Origin: Eubacterium sp.
Lineage (GTDB): Bacteria > Bacillota > Clostridia > Lachnospirales > Lachnospiraceae
Direction: 5' to 3'
Assembly: GCA_017433295.1 (NCBI GenBank)
Contig: JAFRHL010000025.1
Coordinates: 1 to 64,000 of the forward strand
Length of the DNA: 64,000 nucleotides
Each line of letters starts with the position of its first letter. Position 1 is the first letter of the stretch. This document shows positions 34,092 through 43,963 of the stretch, piece after piece. Under the pieces are notes generated by a model. It worked only from the letters and a program-made list of their open reading frames with translations, did no database searches and had not been told where the DNA came from. The translations under genes and the position numbers were made by a program.

Positions 34092-36539
34092 ATGTATTAT
34101 TCAGCGATTGTTCTGCTTGCGGTCCTGATATTGTTAATCGAAAATCAGGATATTTTACTGAACAACAAAGGTGCTTTTGAAAAAACTGCCTGGAAAATAT
34201 ATCGGAGATTTTTGTTTGCCGTTCTGGCTTATTACATCACGGATGTACTATGGGGGGCTCTTGGCAGCCTGAAACAGGGGCGTCTGCTATTTGCAGACAC
34301 GACCGTTTATTTTGTTGCCATGGCGACGGGTGTATTATTCTGGACCCAATACACCGTGGCCTATCTGGAGGAAAAGAACTGGTTCGGGCAGACGCTTATA
34401 GTTTTCGGCCGTATCCTGGCGGGACTGATCACGGGAATTGCTCTCCTTAACAACATCATGCCGGTACTTTTTACCATCGACAGCAGCTGTGAATATCATG
34501 CCCTTCCGGCCAGGTATATACTTCTGGCCGGGCAGGTTGTGCTGCTTCTGCTGGTTTCAATCTACTCATTCTCATCCTATATGCAGAAGCGTTTTCTTAA
34601 AGAAAAAACAAAAAAATACCAGACCCTGGGCAGCTTTGGACTGATCATGGCCGGTCTTCTTTTCATTCAGCTCTGGTTCCCCTATCTGCCCTTATACACC
34701 ATTGCCTATATGCTGGGAACCTGCCTGCTCCATACCTATATAATTAATGATGAGAAGGAGGAATACAGGAGGGGACTGGAGGAAGCCGGAAAGATTGCCG
34801 AGATGAAGGACACGATTGCGTCATTGCTGGACAACATGCCTGCCATGACCTTTACCAAGGATGCCACAACCGGTGTTTATCTGGCCTGCAACCAGGCCTT
34901 TGCCGAATATGCCCACAAGGACACTCCGGCGGGAGTGGTGGGGCTTACGGATGAGCAGATCTTCGATGCCGATACGGCAAAGCATTTCATGGAAGACGAT
35001 CAGATGGCCCTTTCCATGGATGTTCCATACATTTTCTTTGAGGATGTGCACGATGCCGCCGGCAACCAGCGTCAGCTCCAGACCACAAAGCTGAAATACC
35101 ATAACTTTACGGGACAGCTCTGTGTCCTCGGCATATGTCAGGATGTAACAGATCAGGCCAGGATCCGGAGAGAAAATGCTACAACGAAGGAGGCCTATGA
35201 GAAGGCCCGGGGCACCGGCATAATTTATACCCATATCGCCCAGGCTCTGGCCCGGGGTTATACAGATCTGTATTATATTAATCTTGACACGGAGGGCTTC
35301 ATAGAATACCGTACAGATGAGGACAGCGGATCACTTTCCGAGGTGCGCCGGGGCTGGCATTTCTTTGAGGAGTGCAGGCTGGAAGCGGAGCAGATGGTAT
35401 ATGAGGATGACCGGGCTGCCGTTTTAAAGGCTCTGGACAGAAAGAACCTTGTGGCTGCCCTGGACCGGAATAAGATCTTTGTCATGACCTACCGTCTGAT
35501 CTCGGAAAAGGGACCCACCTATGTAACCATGAAGGTTTCCCGCATGGAGGATGATGAGAAAACCATTATTTTAGGTGTTACGGATGTTGATGAGGAAATG
35601 AAGCAGCGCCGTGAGACCGAGCGGATCAGAGAACAGCAGATTGCCTATAGCCGGCTCAATGCCCTCACCGGTGATTTCCTGTGTGTTTATGTGGTAGCTC
35701 CCGAGACCGGGGTCTACCGGGAATTCAGCGCTGCCAGCAGCTATGATTATTTTGCCCAGGCCAAGACGGGGCTGGATTTCTTTGCTGTCACCCGGGATGC
35801 GGCCCGCGATTTCTGTCATCCGGACGACCGGAACCGTTTTCTGTCGACCTTTACCAAAGAGAATGTCCTGGGGGAGATCAGACGCCATGGCATCTTTACT
35901 TTAAGCTACCGGCTGATGATGGAGGGAAGGGCCCTTTATGTACAGCTTAAGGCAGCGCTGGTGGAGGAAAAAGAAGGTGACCGTCTGATCGTCGGTATCA
36001 ATGATATCGATTCGCAGGTCCGTCAGGAGGAAGAATATGTCAGGCATCTTGCCAGGGCCCAGATGGACGCGAACATCGATGCTCTGACAGGTGTAAAGAA
36101 CAGGCATGCTTATCTGATGGCTGAGGAGCGGCTGAATATTCAGATTGCGGAGAATCGCGCGCCGGAGTTTGCCATCGTGATCCTGGATGTAAACGATTTA
36201 AAGAAGGTCAACGATAATATCGGGCATAACGCAGGGGACCGGTACCTTAAGGATGCCTGCAAGATCATCTGCGATACCTTCAAGCACAGTCCTGTATTCC
36301 GTATCGGAGGAGATGAATTTGCGGTCATTTCCCAGGGTCGTGATTATTCCTGTATCGAGGAACTGACCGGACGGATGAACGATCGTAATGCAGAGGCACT
36401 GCAAAGCGGAGGGATCGTGATAGCCTGCGGCATGGCAAAGCGTGAGAATGACACCAGTGTGGCACCTGTGTTTGAACGGGCGGACCAGAATATGTATGAG
36501 AACAAGAGCAGCCTGAAGGAAGGAAGAAAGGCTGATTGA
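34092..36539 (+). CDS. Membrane diguanylate cyclase with PAS domains
   Basis: This 815-residue protein makes cyclic di-GMP. Residues 1-215 contain about seven hydrophobic helices. Residues about 240-355 form a PAS domain (NMPAMTFTKDATTGVYLACN) almost identical to that of the APC-kinase fusion. Two further PAS-like domains follow (about 375-510 and 515-645). The GGDEF domain is at about 655-800, with DALTGVKNRHAY and an intact RIGGDEFAVI near residue 738. No EAL domain is present. It shares its direction with both neighbouring kinase genes. Confidence 0.92.
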   Translation: MYYSAIVLLAVLILLIENQDILLNNKGAFEKTAWKIYRRFLFAVLAYYITDVLWGALGSLKQGRLLFADTTVYFVAMATGVLFWTQYTVAYLEEKNWFGQTLIVFGRILAGLITGIALLNNIMPVLFTIDSSCEYHALPARYILLAGQVVLLLLVSIYSFSSYMQKRFLKEKTKKYQTLGSFGLIMAGLLFIQLWFPYLPLYTIAYMLGTCLLHTYIINDEKEEYRRGLEEAGKIAEMKDTIASLLDNMPAMTFTKDATTGVYLACNQAFAEYAHKDTPAGVVGLTDEQIFDADTAKHFMEDDQMALSMDVPYIFFEDVHDAAGNQRQLQTTKLKYHNFTGQLCVLGICQDVTDQARIRRENATTKEAYEKARGTGIIYTHIAQALARGYTDLYYINLDTEGFIEYRTDEDSGSLSEVRRGWHFFEECRLEAEQMVYEDDRAAVLKALDRKNLVAALDRNKIFVMTYRLISEKGPTYVTMKVSRMEDDEKTIILGVTDVDEEMKQRRETERIREQQIAYSRLNALTGDFLCVYVVAPETGVYREFSAASSYDYFAQAKTGLDFFAVTRDAARDFCHPDDRNRFLSTFTKENVLGEIRRHGIFTLSYRLMMEGRALYVQLKAALVEEKEGDRLIVGINDIDSQVRQEEEYVRHLARAQMDANIDALTGVKNRHAYLMAEERLNIQIAENRAPEFAIVILDVNDLKKVNDNIGHNAGDRYLKDACKIICDTFKHSPVFRIGGDEFAVISQGRDYSCIEELTGRMNDRNAEALQSGGIVIACGMAKRENDTSVAPVFERADQNMYENKSSLKEGRKAD

Positions 36540-36577
36540 CTATAAAAGTTTATTAACAGGGAGGTAAGACAACAGGT

Positions 36578-39500
36578 ATGGAACAATCTAAATCCGACAT
36601 CTCATTAAAAATACCAGATAAGGATCATTCCGGCGGACTCAGGTCCAGCTTTACGCCGCTTGGCATGTGGGCGTTTTCTATCGGTACCAGCATAGGCTGG
36701 GGGTCATTTATCGTAACCTGCAACACCTACCTGCAGAAGTCCGGTCTCCTCGGTACGATCCTGGGCCTGCTGGCCGGTATGGCGGTCATTCTGGTGATCT
36801 GCTGGAATCTGCAGTACATGATCCGGGAGGCGCCAAATGCGGGCGGCATATATACATTTGAGAAAAGAGTCGGAGGAAAGGACCTGGGCTTTCTTGCCTT
36901 CTGGTTTATCCTGCTGACCTATATGGCCATTCTGTGGGCAAATATGACATCGCTTCCGCTCTTTGCCCGCTTTTTCCTTGGGAACACTTTCCAGGTTGGC
37001 TTCCACTACACAATATTCGGTTATGAAGTATGGTTGGGCGAAGCCCTGCTCTCCATGTGTGCCGTGACCCTCATCGGTCTTTTGTGCGCCAGGAGCTCAC
37101 GTCTGCCTGAACGGATCATGATCGTCGCCGCTTTTATCTTTACGGCGAGCTTTACGGTATGTGCCGTGATCGCTGTGATCCGGCATGAGAGTACATTCAG
37201 CTATGCGCCCCTGTATACGGAAGGCTCGGGAGCCTTTGGTCAGATCGTCCGTATCGCGGCCATTTCTCCCTGGGCCTTCATCGGCTTTGAGAATATCGCA
37301 CATTTTTCCGAGGAATACAGCTTCCCGGTAAAAAAGGTGCGGGGTATCCTGATATGGTCTGTGCTGGTTACCACAGCACTTTATCTGTTTGTTTCCCTGC
37401 TCTCTGTTTCTGCCTATCCTCCGGAGTATGAAAGCTGGCTGGCTTATATCCGGGATATGGGGAATCTTCAGGGGATCAGGGCAGTTCCGGCATTTTATGC
37501 TGCCGGCCATTACCTGGGACAGGCCGGAGTAACGGTACTGATGCTGGCTCTTTTCACTGTCATTTTGACCAGTCTGATCGGAAATATGCTGGCAGTAAGC
37601 CGCCTGCTGTATGCGGCGGGACGGGATGGCGAAGCCCCGGCCCCTCTGTCGGGACTTAACCGGCGGGGTATCCCGGCTGCGGCGATTATCACTATTGTCG
37701 GTATATCAATGTTTATTCCTTTCCTGGGCAGAACAGCCATCGGCTGGATCGTGGATGTCACCACCCTGGGAGCGACTATGATATACGGACTCATCTCCCA
37801 TGCGGTCTTTCAGCGGGCCCGCCAGTCCGACCATCGTCTGGAAAAGTATACCGGCCTTATCGGTATGGTCCTGATGGTATGCTTTTTGCTCCTGCTGCTG
37901 ATTCCGGGCCTGCTTCCCTTCCATGCCATGGAAACGGAATCCTATGTCCTGTTTATCGTGTGGGCGGTGCTGGGACTTGTTTATTTCCGGCTGCTGATCC
38001 GCCATGATAAGAACCGGGAATACGGGCAGCGTATTATCGTATGGATAATTCTTCTGGTCCTGGTCCTGTTCGCTTCGATGATGTGGGTTTCCAGGGCAAC
38101 AGAGAAGGCTGCCGATGAAGCGGTGGAACGTATCTTTGAATACCATGAGACCCATCCCTATGACGATTCCGACGAGTCTGTCAAGGAGGACAGAGTGACC
38201 TACCTGACAGAGCAGGCAAAGAAGATCAGCAGCACCAACAGGCTCTATTCCGTGGTTTCTCTGGGATTATTCCTGCTCGTTATGACGATGATGTTTAACA
38301 ATTACCGGGAGAACCAGAAACTCGGGGAACGCCTGACCCGGGCAGAGGACGAAGCGAGGGCGGCCAGAAAGATAGCGGAGCTGAAGGAATCCATCAGCTC
38401 GCTGCTGGACAATATGCCGGGACTGACCTTTACCAAGGATGCAGAAACCGGTGTGTATCTTGCCTGTAATCAGGCTTTTGCGAATTATGCCCACAAGGAA
38501 ACGCCGGCAGGCGTGGTGGGACTTGCCGATGCCCAGATCTTTGATGCCGCGACGGCTGCTCATTTTGTAAAAGATGATAAAATAGCCCTTTCCATGGACG
38601 AACCGTATATCTTTTTTGAAGACGTGCCGGATGCTGCCGGCAATCAGCGGCAGCTCCAGACGACCAAGCTGAAATTCATCGATTCCACAGGACGCCTGTG
38701 CCTGCTGGGCATATGCCAGGATGTAACGGATATGGTGCGCATCCAGCATGAAAACGCCATGACCAAAGAAGCCTACGAAAATGCCCGCAACGCAGGTATC
38801 ATGTATACCCACATCGCCCAGACCCTGGCCCGGGATTACACGGATATGTTTTATGTCAATCTTGACACGGAGGAGTTTATTGAATACCGCAGGGGGGACG
38901 AGGGCAGCGCTCTTACCGAGATGCAGAGAGGCTGGCATTTCTTCAGTGACTGTATGGCACAACTGAGTGAAAATGTATATCCCGATGACCGGGATGTATT
39001 CCTGAACGCGATGGACCGCCGGACTCTGATGGAAGCTCTGGACCGGAAGAATACCTTTATCATGACATACCGCCAGAAGAACGACGGAAATCCGACCTAT
39101 GTCAGAATGAAAATATCCCGTATGGAGGATGATGAGCATTTCATCATCCTGGGTATAACGAATGTTGACGCTGAGATGCGTGAAGCCATGGCAAAGAGTG
39201 AAGCCCTGGCGGAGGCCCTGACTTCGGCGGAAGAGGCAAATAAGGCAAAGACGAGTTTCTTATCGAGCATGAGTCACGAGATCCGAACACCCATGAACGC
39301 GATCATCGGGCTTGGCACACTGGCCCTGCGGGATGAAAGCCTGAATGAGCAGACAAGGGATTATCTTAAGAAGATCGGAGGAAGCGCAAGACATCTTCTG
39401 GAACTGATCAATGATATCCTGGACATGAGCCGGATCGAGTCAGGCCGGCTGGTCCTGCGCAGGGAAGTGTTCTCCTTTTCCGCCATGCTGGAGCAGATCA

Positions 39501-40801
39501 ATAACATGGTCATGTCCCAGTGCTCAGATAAGGGCCTGACCTACGACTGTCATATAAAGAATCAAGTGAATGATTCTTATATAGGTGATCATATGAAACT
39601 GAAGGAAGTACTGATCAATATCCTGTCCAATGCCATCAAATTCACCGAGGCGCCCGGCAGTGTCACTCTGACGGTGGAGAAGACGGTGGAATTTGAGGAT
39701 CAGTCCACCCTGCGCTTCTGCATCAGGGATACCGGCATCGGTATGGATAAGGAATATATCCCGAAGATCTTTGATGCCTTCTCCCAGGAGGACAGCAGTC
39801 ACAAGAACAAATACGGCAGCACCGGTCTGGGTATGGCCATAACGAAAAGGATCGTGGAGATGATGAACGGTTCCATCAGCGTCGAATCGGAAAAGGGTGT
39901 CGGAACCGAATTTGCCGTAACAGTCACACTGAGAAATTGTGAGCAGAAAGGGGCAGACAAAGAGAGCCAGATCGAACCCCATGCCCTCTATGTCCTGGTG
40001 GTGGATGACGACAAGATTGCGGCTGAGCACGCCAGGATGGTGCTGGATGAGGTGGGTATCCGGGCTGACGCCTGTACAAGCGGAGAAGAAGCCCTGCGTA
40101 TGATGGAGGTGGCCCACACCAAGCAAAAGCCCTATAATCTGGTACTTATGGACTGGAACATGCCGGGAATGAACGGCCTGGAAGCCTCTGCCGAGATCCG
40201 GAAGCTGTATGACAATGAAACCACAGTGGTTGTCCTGACGGCCTATAACTGGGATGATATTGAGGAGGAGGCCCACCGTGTCGGCGTGGACAGCTTCCTT
40301 CCCAAACCCCTGTTTGCAACAAATGTCATCGAGGAATTCGAGAGGATCGCCCGCAGGAACAACATGGCTCTGTTTAAGGAGAAGAAGCGGGCTGACCTGA
40401 TGGGACGCCATATCCTTCTGGCTGAAGATATGGAGATCAACGCGGAGATCATGATGGATATTCTTGAGATGGAGGGCATGGAAGCCGACCATGCAGAAAA
40501 CGGCAGGATTTGTGCTGACATGTTTCATAACAGTCCGGCAGGGACCTACGATGCCATCCTCATGGATGTGCGAATGCCGGAGATGGACGGACTGGAGGCC
40601 ACGGCAGCCATCCGGGCCCTTGACAGGGAGGACGCGAAGAGAATCCCTATCATTGCCCTGACCGCCAATGCCTTTGATGAGGATGTACAAAGATCGCTCC
40701 AGGTGGGCATGAATGCCCATCTCACGAAACCGGTGGAACCGGAAAATCTGTATCAGGTGCTGGGAGAGCTGATCTATGAGGCAGAGTCCAAAACAGAGTA
40801 A
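36578..40801 (+). CDS. APC-type amino acid permease fused to a hybrid histidine kinase
   Basis: Residues about 20-510 of this 1407-residue protein are an APC superfamily permease of about twelve helices (WAFSIGTSIGWGSFIVTCNT; REAPNAGGIYTFEKRVGG). One more helix follows at about 560-578. Then come a PAS domain (about 600-730), a second PAS-like domain (about 745-880) and a phospho-acceptor domain with His900 (SHEIRTPMNAIIG). A complete HATPase and two receivers with Asp1192 and Asp1330 end the protein. The layout suggests a transceptor that couples amino-acid or amine transport to phosphorelay signalling, analogous to CbrA, where a sodium-solute symporter carries the kinase. The substrate is unknown. 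Confidence 0.93.
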   Translation: MEQSKSDISLKIPDKDHSGGLRSSFTPLGMWAFSIGTSIGWGSFIVTCNTYLQKSGLLGTILGLLAGMAVILVICWNLQYMIREAPNAGGIYTFEKRVGGKDLGFLAFWFILLTYMAILWANMTSLPLFARFFLGNTFQVGFHYTIFGYEVWLGEALLSMCAVTLIGLLCARSSRLPERIMIVAAFIFTASFTVCAVIAVIRHESTFSYAPLYTEGSGAFGQIVRIAAISPWAFIGFENIAHFSEEYSFPVKKVRGILIWSVLVTTALYLFVSLLSVSAYPPEYESWLAYIRDMGNLQGIRAVPAFYAAGHYLGQAGVTVLMLALFTVILTSLIGNMLAVSRLLYAAGRDGEAPAPLSGLNRRGIPAAAIITIVGISMFIPFLGRTAIGWIVDVTTLGATMIYGLISHAVFQRARQSDHRLEKYTGLIGMVLMVCFLLLLLIPGLLPFHAMETESYVLFIVWAVLGLVYFRLLIRHDKNREYGQRIIVWIILLVLVLFASMMWVSRATEKAADEAVERIFEYHETHPYDDSDESVKEDRVTYLTEQAKKISSTNRLYSVVSLGLFLLVMTMMFNNYRENQKLGERLTRAEDEARAARKIAELKESISSLLDNMPGLTFTKDAETGVYLACNQAFANYAHKETPAGVVGLADAQIFDAATAAHFVKDDKIALSMDEPYIFFEDVPDAAGNQRQLQTTKLKFIDSTGRLCLLGICQDVTDMVRIQHENAMTKEAYENARNAGIMYTHIAQTLARDYTDMFYVNLDTEEFIEYRRGDEGSALTEMQRGWHFFSDCMAQLSENVYPDDRDVFLNAMDRRTLMEALDRKNTFIMTYRQKNDGNPTYVRMKISRMEDDEHFIILGITNVDAEMREAMAKSEALAEALTSAEEANKAKTSFLSSMSHEIRTPMNAIIGLGTLALRDESLNEQTRDYLKKIGGSARHLLELINDILDMSRIESGRLVLRREVFSFSAMLEQINNMVMSQCSDKGLTYDCHIKNQVNDSYIGDHMKLKEVLINILSNAIKFTEAPGSVTLTVEKTVEFEDQSTLRFCIRDTGIGMDKEYIPKIFDAFSQEDSSHKNKYGSTGLGMAITKRIVEMMNGSISVESEKGVGTEFAVTVTLRNCEQKGADKESQIEPHALYVLVVDDDKIAAEHARMVLDEVGIRADACTSGEEALRMMEVAHTKQKPYNLVLMDWNMPGMNGLEASAEIRKLYDNETTVVVLTAYNWDDIEEEAHRVGVDSFLPKPLFATNVIEEFERIARRNNMALFKEKKRADLMGRHILLAEDMEINAEIMMDILEMEGMEADHAENGRICADMFHNSPAGTYDAILMDVRMPEMDGLEATAAIRALDREDAKRIPIIALTANAFDEDVQRSLQVGMNAHLTKPVEPENLYQVLGELIYEAESKTE

Positions 40802-40835
40802 AAATATTCCAGGATCATGTCAGGAGGTGAGATTT

Positions 40836-41858
40836 TTGAAACAGAAATTTTTTGACCGTATTCACAGTATCGTGACCGGTCACGGAGCATCCGTGGGATT
40901 CCTGCCTGCCACGAAGCCAAGGGAGACCTCAAGAAGATTATAATGTCCTTTCAGATTTTAAAGACGCTCTGGAGGCCGGTGAGATCACATTTTATCTTCA
41001 GCCCCAATGCTTTGAAAACCTGATCATGAAATACCGGCTTCCCCGGGAAGCGGTAAAGGTCGAGGTCACAGAATCAGCTTACAGTGAAGGAGCCGAAAAG
41101 GTCCGGTCTGCTGTCCAGAATCTGCGTGACATGGGCTTTGTCGTCCTGATGGATGATTTCGGCAGCGGCTTCTCATCCCTGAATATGCTCCGGGAGCTTA
41201 ATGTAGATATCATAAAGCTGGATGCCTATTTTCTCAGGATGGAGAAGAATAATGAGAGAAAGGGTATGCACATCATCGAGTCTGTTATCAACATGGCCAA
41301 GACCATGGCCATGCCTGTCATCGTCGAGGGTGTGGAAACACAGGAGCAATGTGAATATCTGATAGGACTGGGCATACGCTATATTCAGGGCTATTATTTC
41401 TATAAGCCCATGAGTGTCTCGGAATTTGAGAAGCTTACCTCGGATGAGAAAAAGCCTATAATGACAGACTGAACGGATCCAGCGGGGTGTTCACATTTAA
41501 AAAAATTGACGGCTCTTCAGCCAGCTTTCTGATCCATTTTTATTTTCTGAATGAAGATGGCGACCAGAGGCGTTTTTACGGTTCAGCCAGGGATGTAACG
41601 GAAAAAACCAATCTTCACTGGCATATGGAGCTGCTCTCCCGCTTTACTTCCCGGACTGTCATTTTCCTGCTTTACAGCCAGGGACAATATTCCTTTGAGG
41701 TTCCTGCCCATGGTCTGGAGAAGGACATGGGCCTGTCAAGACAGGAGCTGGAAAAGGAACTGAACGATGGGGCAATACTGTCTGTGGCTGTTGACGCAGA
41801 TTACGTCAATGACGAACTGGGCGATGTCAAGTGTATTCTCTCCTTGCGGAAGAAATAA
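40836..41858 (+). pseudogene. EAL/PAS signalling protein, broken by deletions and a frameshift
   Basis: A TTG at 40836 with AGGAGGTGA opens a frame that stops at about 40941. From about 40944 another frame reads DFKDALEAGEITFYLQPQC, the start of an EAL phosphodiesterase domain. It then jumps to ENLIMKYRLPREAVKVEVTE, losing about 90 residues with the EAL motif itself. The C-terminal half (MDDFGSGFSSLN, VEGVETQEQC, IQGYYFYKPM) is intact to 41472. A downstream frame (41487-41858: LNGSSGVFTFKKID, YGSARDVTE, LSRQELEKELNDG) is the following PAS-like region after another deletion. Confidence 0.85.
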
Positions 41859-41860
41859 GA

Positions 41861-43135
41861 CTATTTCGTCCAGGGTACCCGGACGGTAACCTTAGTGCCT
41901 CCGGTCTCCCCCTGCTCAACAGATAATGTGCCTCCGCACATCATCTGCAGCCTTTCCCGGATGTTAGACAGCGCTATATGGGGTTCATCACCCCCCGGGG
42001 CAGTTAAGCCCGGACCATTGTCCTCCACGATGATCTCGCAGCCGTTGCCGGTCTCCCCGGTCCTGACGGAGATGTGTAAGGGACCCAGTTCGGGACTCAG
42101 GCCGTGCTTGATGGAATTTTCCACTATGGGCTGCAGGGTGAGGGGCGGAATGCGGAAGACGGTACAGGGGGTATCGAACTCCACATAGAGCTGATCTTCA
42201 AATCGGGCTTTTTCCACTGCCAGATAGGCCCGGGTATGCTCCAGATCCTCTGTAAAGGGGATGGTATCCTCCCTGGTAATGGCAGTAAAAACACGGCGCA
42301 GATATTCTGTAAAGTCCAGCGTGACCTGCTGGGCTTTTTCTGCGTCCTGGGCACAGAGATAATAAATACTCATCATGGTGTTGTAAATGAAATGCGGACG
42401 CATCTGCAGAACCAGAATGCTGGCTCTTTGCCGGGCATTCTCCCTCTGCTTTTGTTCGTACTGTTCTGTCTGGTCCCTGACGATAAATACATACATGGAA
42501 AGACCGGCAATAATCGTGGAGAAAATGGTAAAATTGATTCCGTACTGGATGACCTGAAGAAAACCGGCAATTGCGGGGACAGTAAAGTAAATCAAAAACA
42601 GGGTAAATTCTTTTCGAGAGAGCGTCTCCCGATGCTTAAGAAGCATGACCAGGTCATTCAGGAGAATAAGTATGGTATATATAAAAGAAAGTGGAAACAG
42701 GGGCTGGCGGTGGTAAAGATTGTCCGGCCCGATGATATAGTAAAGCCCGGTAAACTGGGAAATGACCAGCAGGATAGTATGCAGGAACAAAAGAAGCAGT
42801 ATACCCCGGCGCATTCTTTGCATTTCATTTGCGCTGTCTAAGATGCTGAGAAGATAGCAGGTGATGATGTATGCCAGAAAAGCGGGAATCAGAAATTCGG
42901 TAAAGTTGGAGATGTAAAGCACTGTCCGCCAGGTGTATCCCGGGAGACCGCGCAGTAAGAGCCCTGTTATGTTGGCCAGGGACAGTCCTATACAGCCTCC
43001 GAAATAACACAGAAAATAGCGCCGTATTTTCTGGTCGATCTGTGGCCCGGCCAGTATCAGAAAGATTGCCATGGCGCACAGCACTATGCCGGAGGATTCT
43101 ATAATCAGGTCCAGAAGCTTGGTAAAGTCTGTCAT
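41861..43135 (-). CDS. LytS/YesM-type sensor histidine kinase
   Basis: This 424-residue kinase has six or seven membrane helices in residues 1-215, then a short coil. The His_kinase domain is LQMRPHFIYNTMMSIYYL with His248, and the GHKL ATPase domain shows PIVENSIKHGL, VEDNGPGL and GGTKVTVRVP. Its start overlaps the stop of the regulator gene by ATGA, so kinase and regulator are translated together. The signal is not apparent. The plus-strand EAL remnant ends only 2 nt away, tail to tail. Confidence 0.93.
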   Translation of the reverse strand: MTDFTKLLDLIIESSGIVLCAMAIFLILAGPQIDQKIRRYFLCYFGGCIGLSLANITGLLLRGLPGYTWRTVLYISNFTEFLIPAFLAYIITCYLLSILDSANEMQRMRRGILLLLFLHTILLVISQFTGLYYIIGPDNLYHRQPLFPLSFIYTILILLNDLVMLLKHRETLSRKEFTLFLIYFTVPAIAGFLQVIQYGINFTIFSTIIAGLSMYVFIVRDQTEQYEQKQRENARQRASILVLQMRPHFIYNTMMSIYYLCAQDAEKAQQVTLDFTEYLRRVFTAITREDTIPFTEDLEHTRAYLAVEKARFEDQLYVEFDTPCTVFRIPPLTLQPIVENSIKHGLSPELGPLHISVRTGETGNGCEIIVEDNGPGLTAPGGDEPHIALSNIRERLQMMCGGTLSVEQGETGGTKVTVRVPWTK

Positions 43136-43749
43136 GAGCTGCCATCCTTTTTTTTGTTGCCTTCCAGCCCATAGACCGGATAGCGGAGACGCCCGATCTG
43201 GCGCTGGACTTTCTTCACGCTGAGAGGCTTGAGAATGAAACCGCAGGCCCCGGTATCCCAGGCATCGAAGGAATAGTCCCGGTAGGCGGTAAGATAGATC
43301 ACATTGGTGCGGGGGTTGATATCCAGAAGCTGCCGGCAGATATCCAGGCCGCTGACCCGTCCCATCTCAATATCGAGAAAGGCCAGGTCCACCTGATGCT
43401 CCCTGGCAAACGCAACAGCCTGGGATGGGACAGTAAATCCGCTGATGTTGGCACCCGGCATGGCCTCGGACAAAACAAGGATGCAGCCGTTTAAAATAAT
43501 TTTTTCATCATCCAGAAGAATTACCCGGGGTGATTCTTCATATCGTTCGGAGGCAACCATAAGCTCTGCCACATCTGTGCCCAGCTGTGCGGAAAGCTGT
43601 GAGATCATGAGGGCATTGGGCAGACGGCGGCCCGTCTCCCAGCTTGCGATGCTGGACCGCTCCACATACAGCCTGTCAGCAAGCTGCTGCTGGGACAGTC
43701 CTTTTTCAATTCTCTTTTGACGCAGCAATTCACCAAAAGACACTCTCAA
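43132..43749 (-). CDS. XRE helix-turn-helix plus receiver response regulator
   Basis: The ORF is 205 residues with TTG start at 43749, where GGAGGA sits 8 nt upstream; the longer frame has no start signals. Residues about 3-60 are an XRE/Cro helix-turn-helix (LLRQKRIEKGLSQQQLADRL, YVERSSIASWETGRRLPNA). Residues about 75-190 are a receiver (VILLDDEKIILNG, LAFLDIEMGRVSGLD, YLTAYRDY and the FILKPL lysine). DNA-binding before receiver is the reverse of the usual order. It pairs with the LytS-type kinase downstream. Confidence 0.9.
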   Translation of the reverse strand: MRVSFGELLRQKRIEKGLSQQQLADRLYVERSSIASWETGRRLPNALMISQLSAQLGTDVAELMVASERYEESPRVILLDDEKIILNGCILVLSEAMPGANISGFTVPSQAVAFAREHQVDLAFLDIEMGRVSGLDICRQLLDINPRTNVIYLTAYRDYSFDAWDTGACGFILKPLSVKKVQRQIGRLRYPVYGLEGNKKKDGSS

Positions 43750-43831
43750 CAGTACTTCCTCCTCCGGATCGTTCTGAATTATATTATATATCTCAGATGG
43801 AACAAATTGCAAGAAATACAGAGAAATGTCA

Positions 43832-43848
43832 TGTGTCAATCTGACACA
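43832..43848. promoter_or_regulatory. Candidate operator palindrome
   Basis: TGTGTCA-ATC-TGACACA is a perfect 7-3-7 inverted repeat in the 214-nt space between the XRE-receiver gene and the divergent formate dehydrogenase genes. Its size fits an XRE dimer site. Binding is inferred. Confidence 0.5.
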
Positions 43849-43963
43849 ATACCGGGCCGGAAGGCACGGGCGCCTCGTAAAGGGGGACATTTTTATAGGC
43901 AAACAGCTGATACTTGTGGTATGATTAAAAATATATGATAAGGATGAGCAAAGGAGCAGATGA

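Noticed and set aside
39524..40720. 398-codon minus-strand ORF rich in His
   Set aside because: It is antisense to the kinase and receiver domains of the APC fusion; the composition is what antisense of such genes gives.
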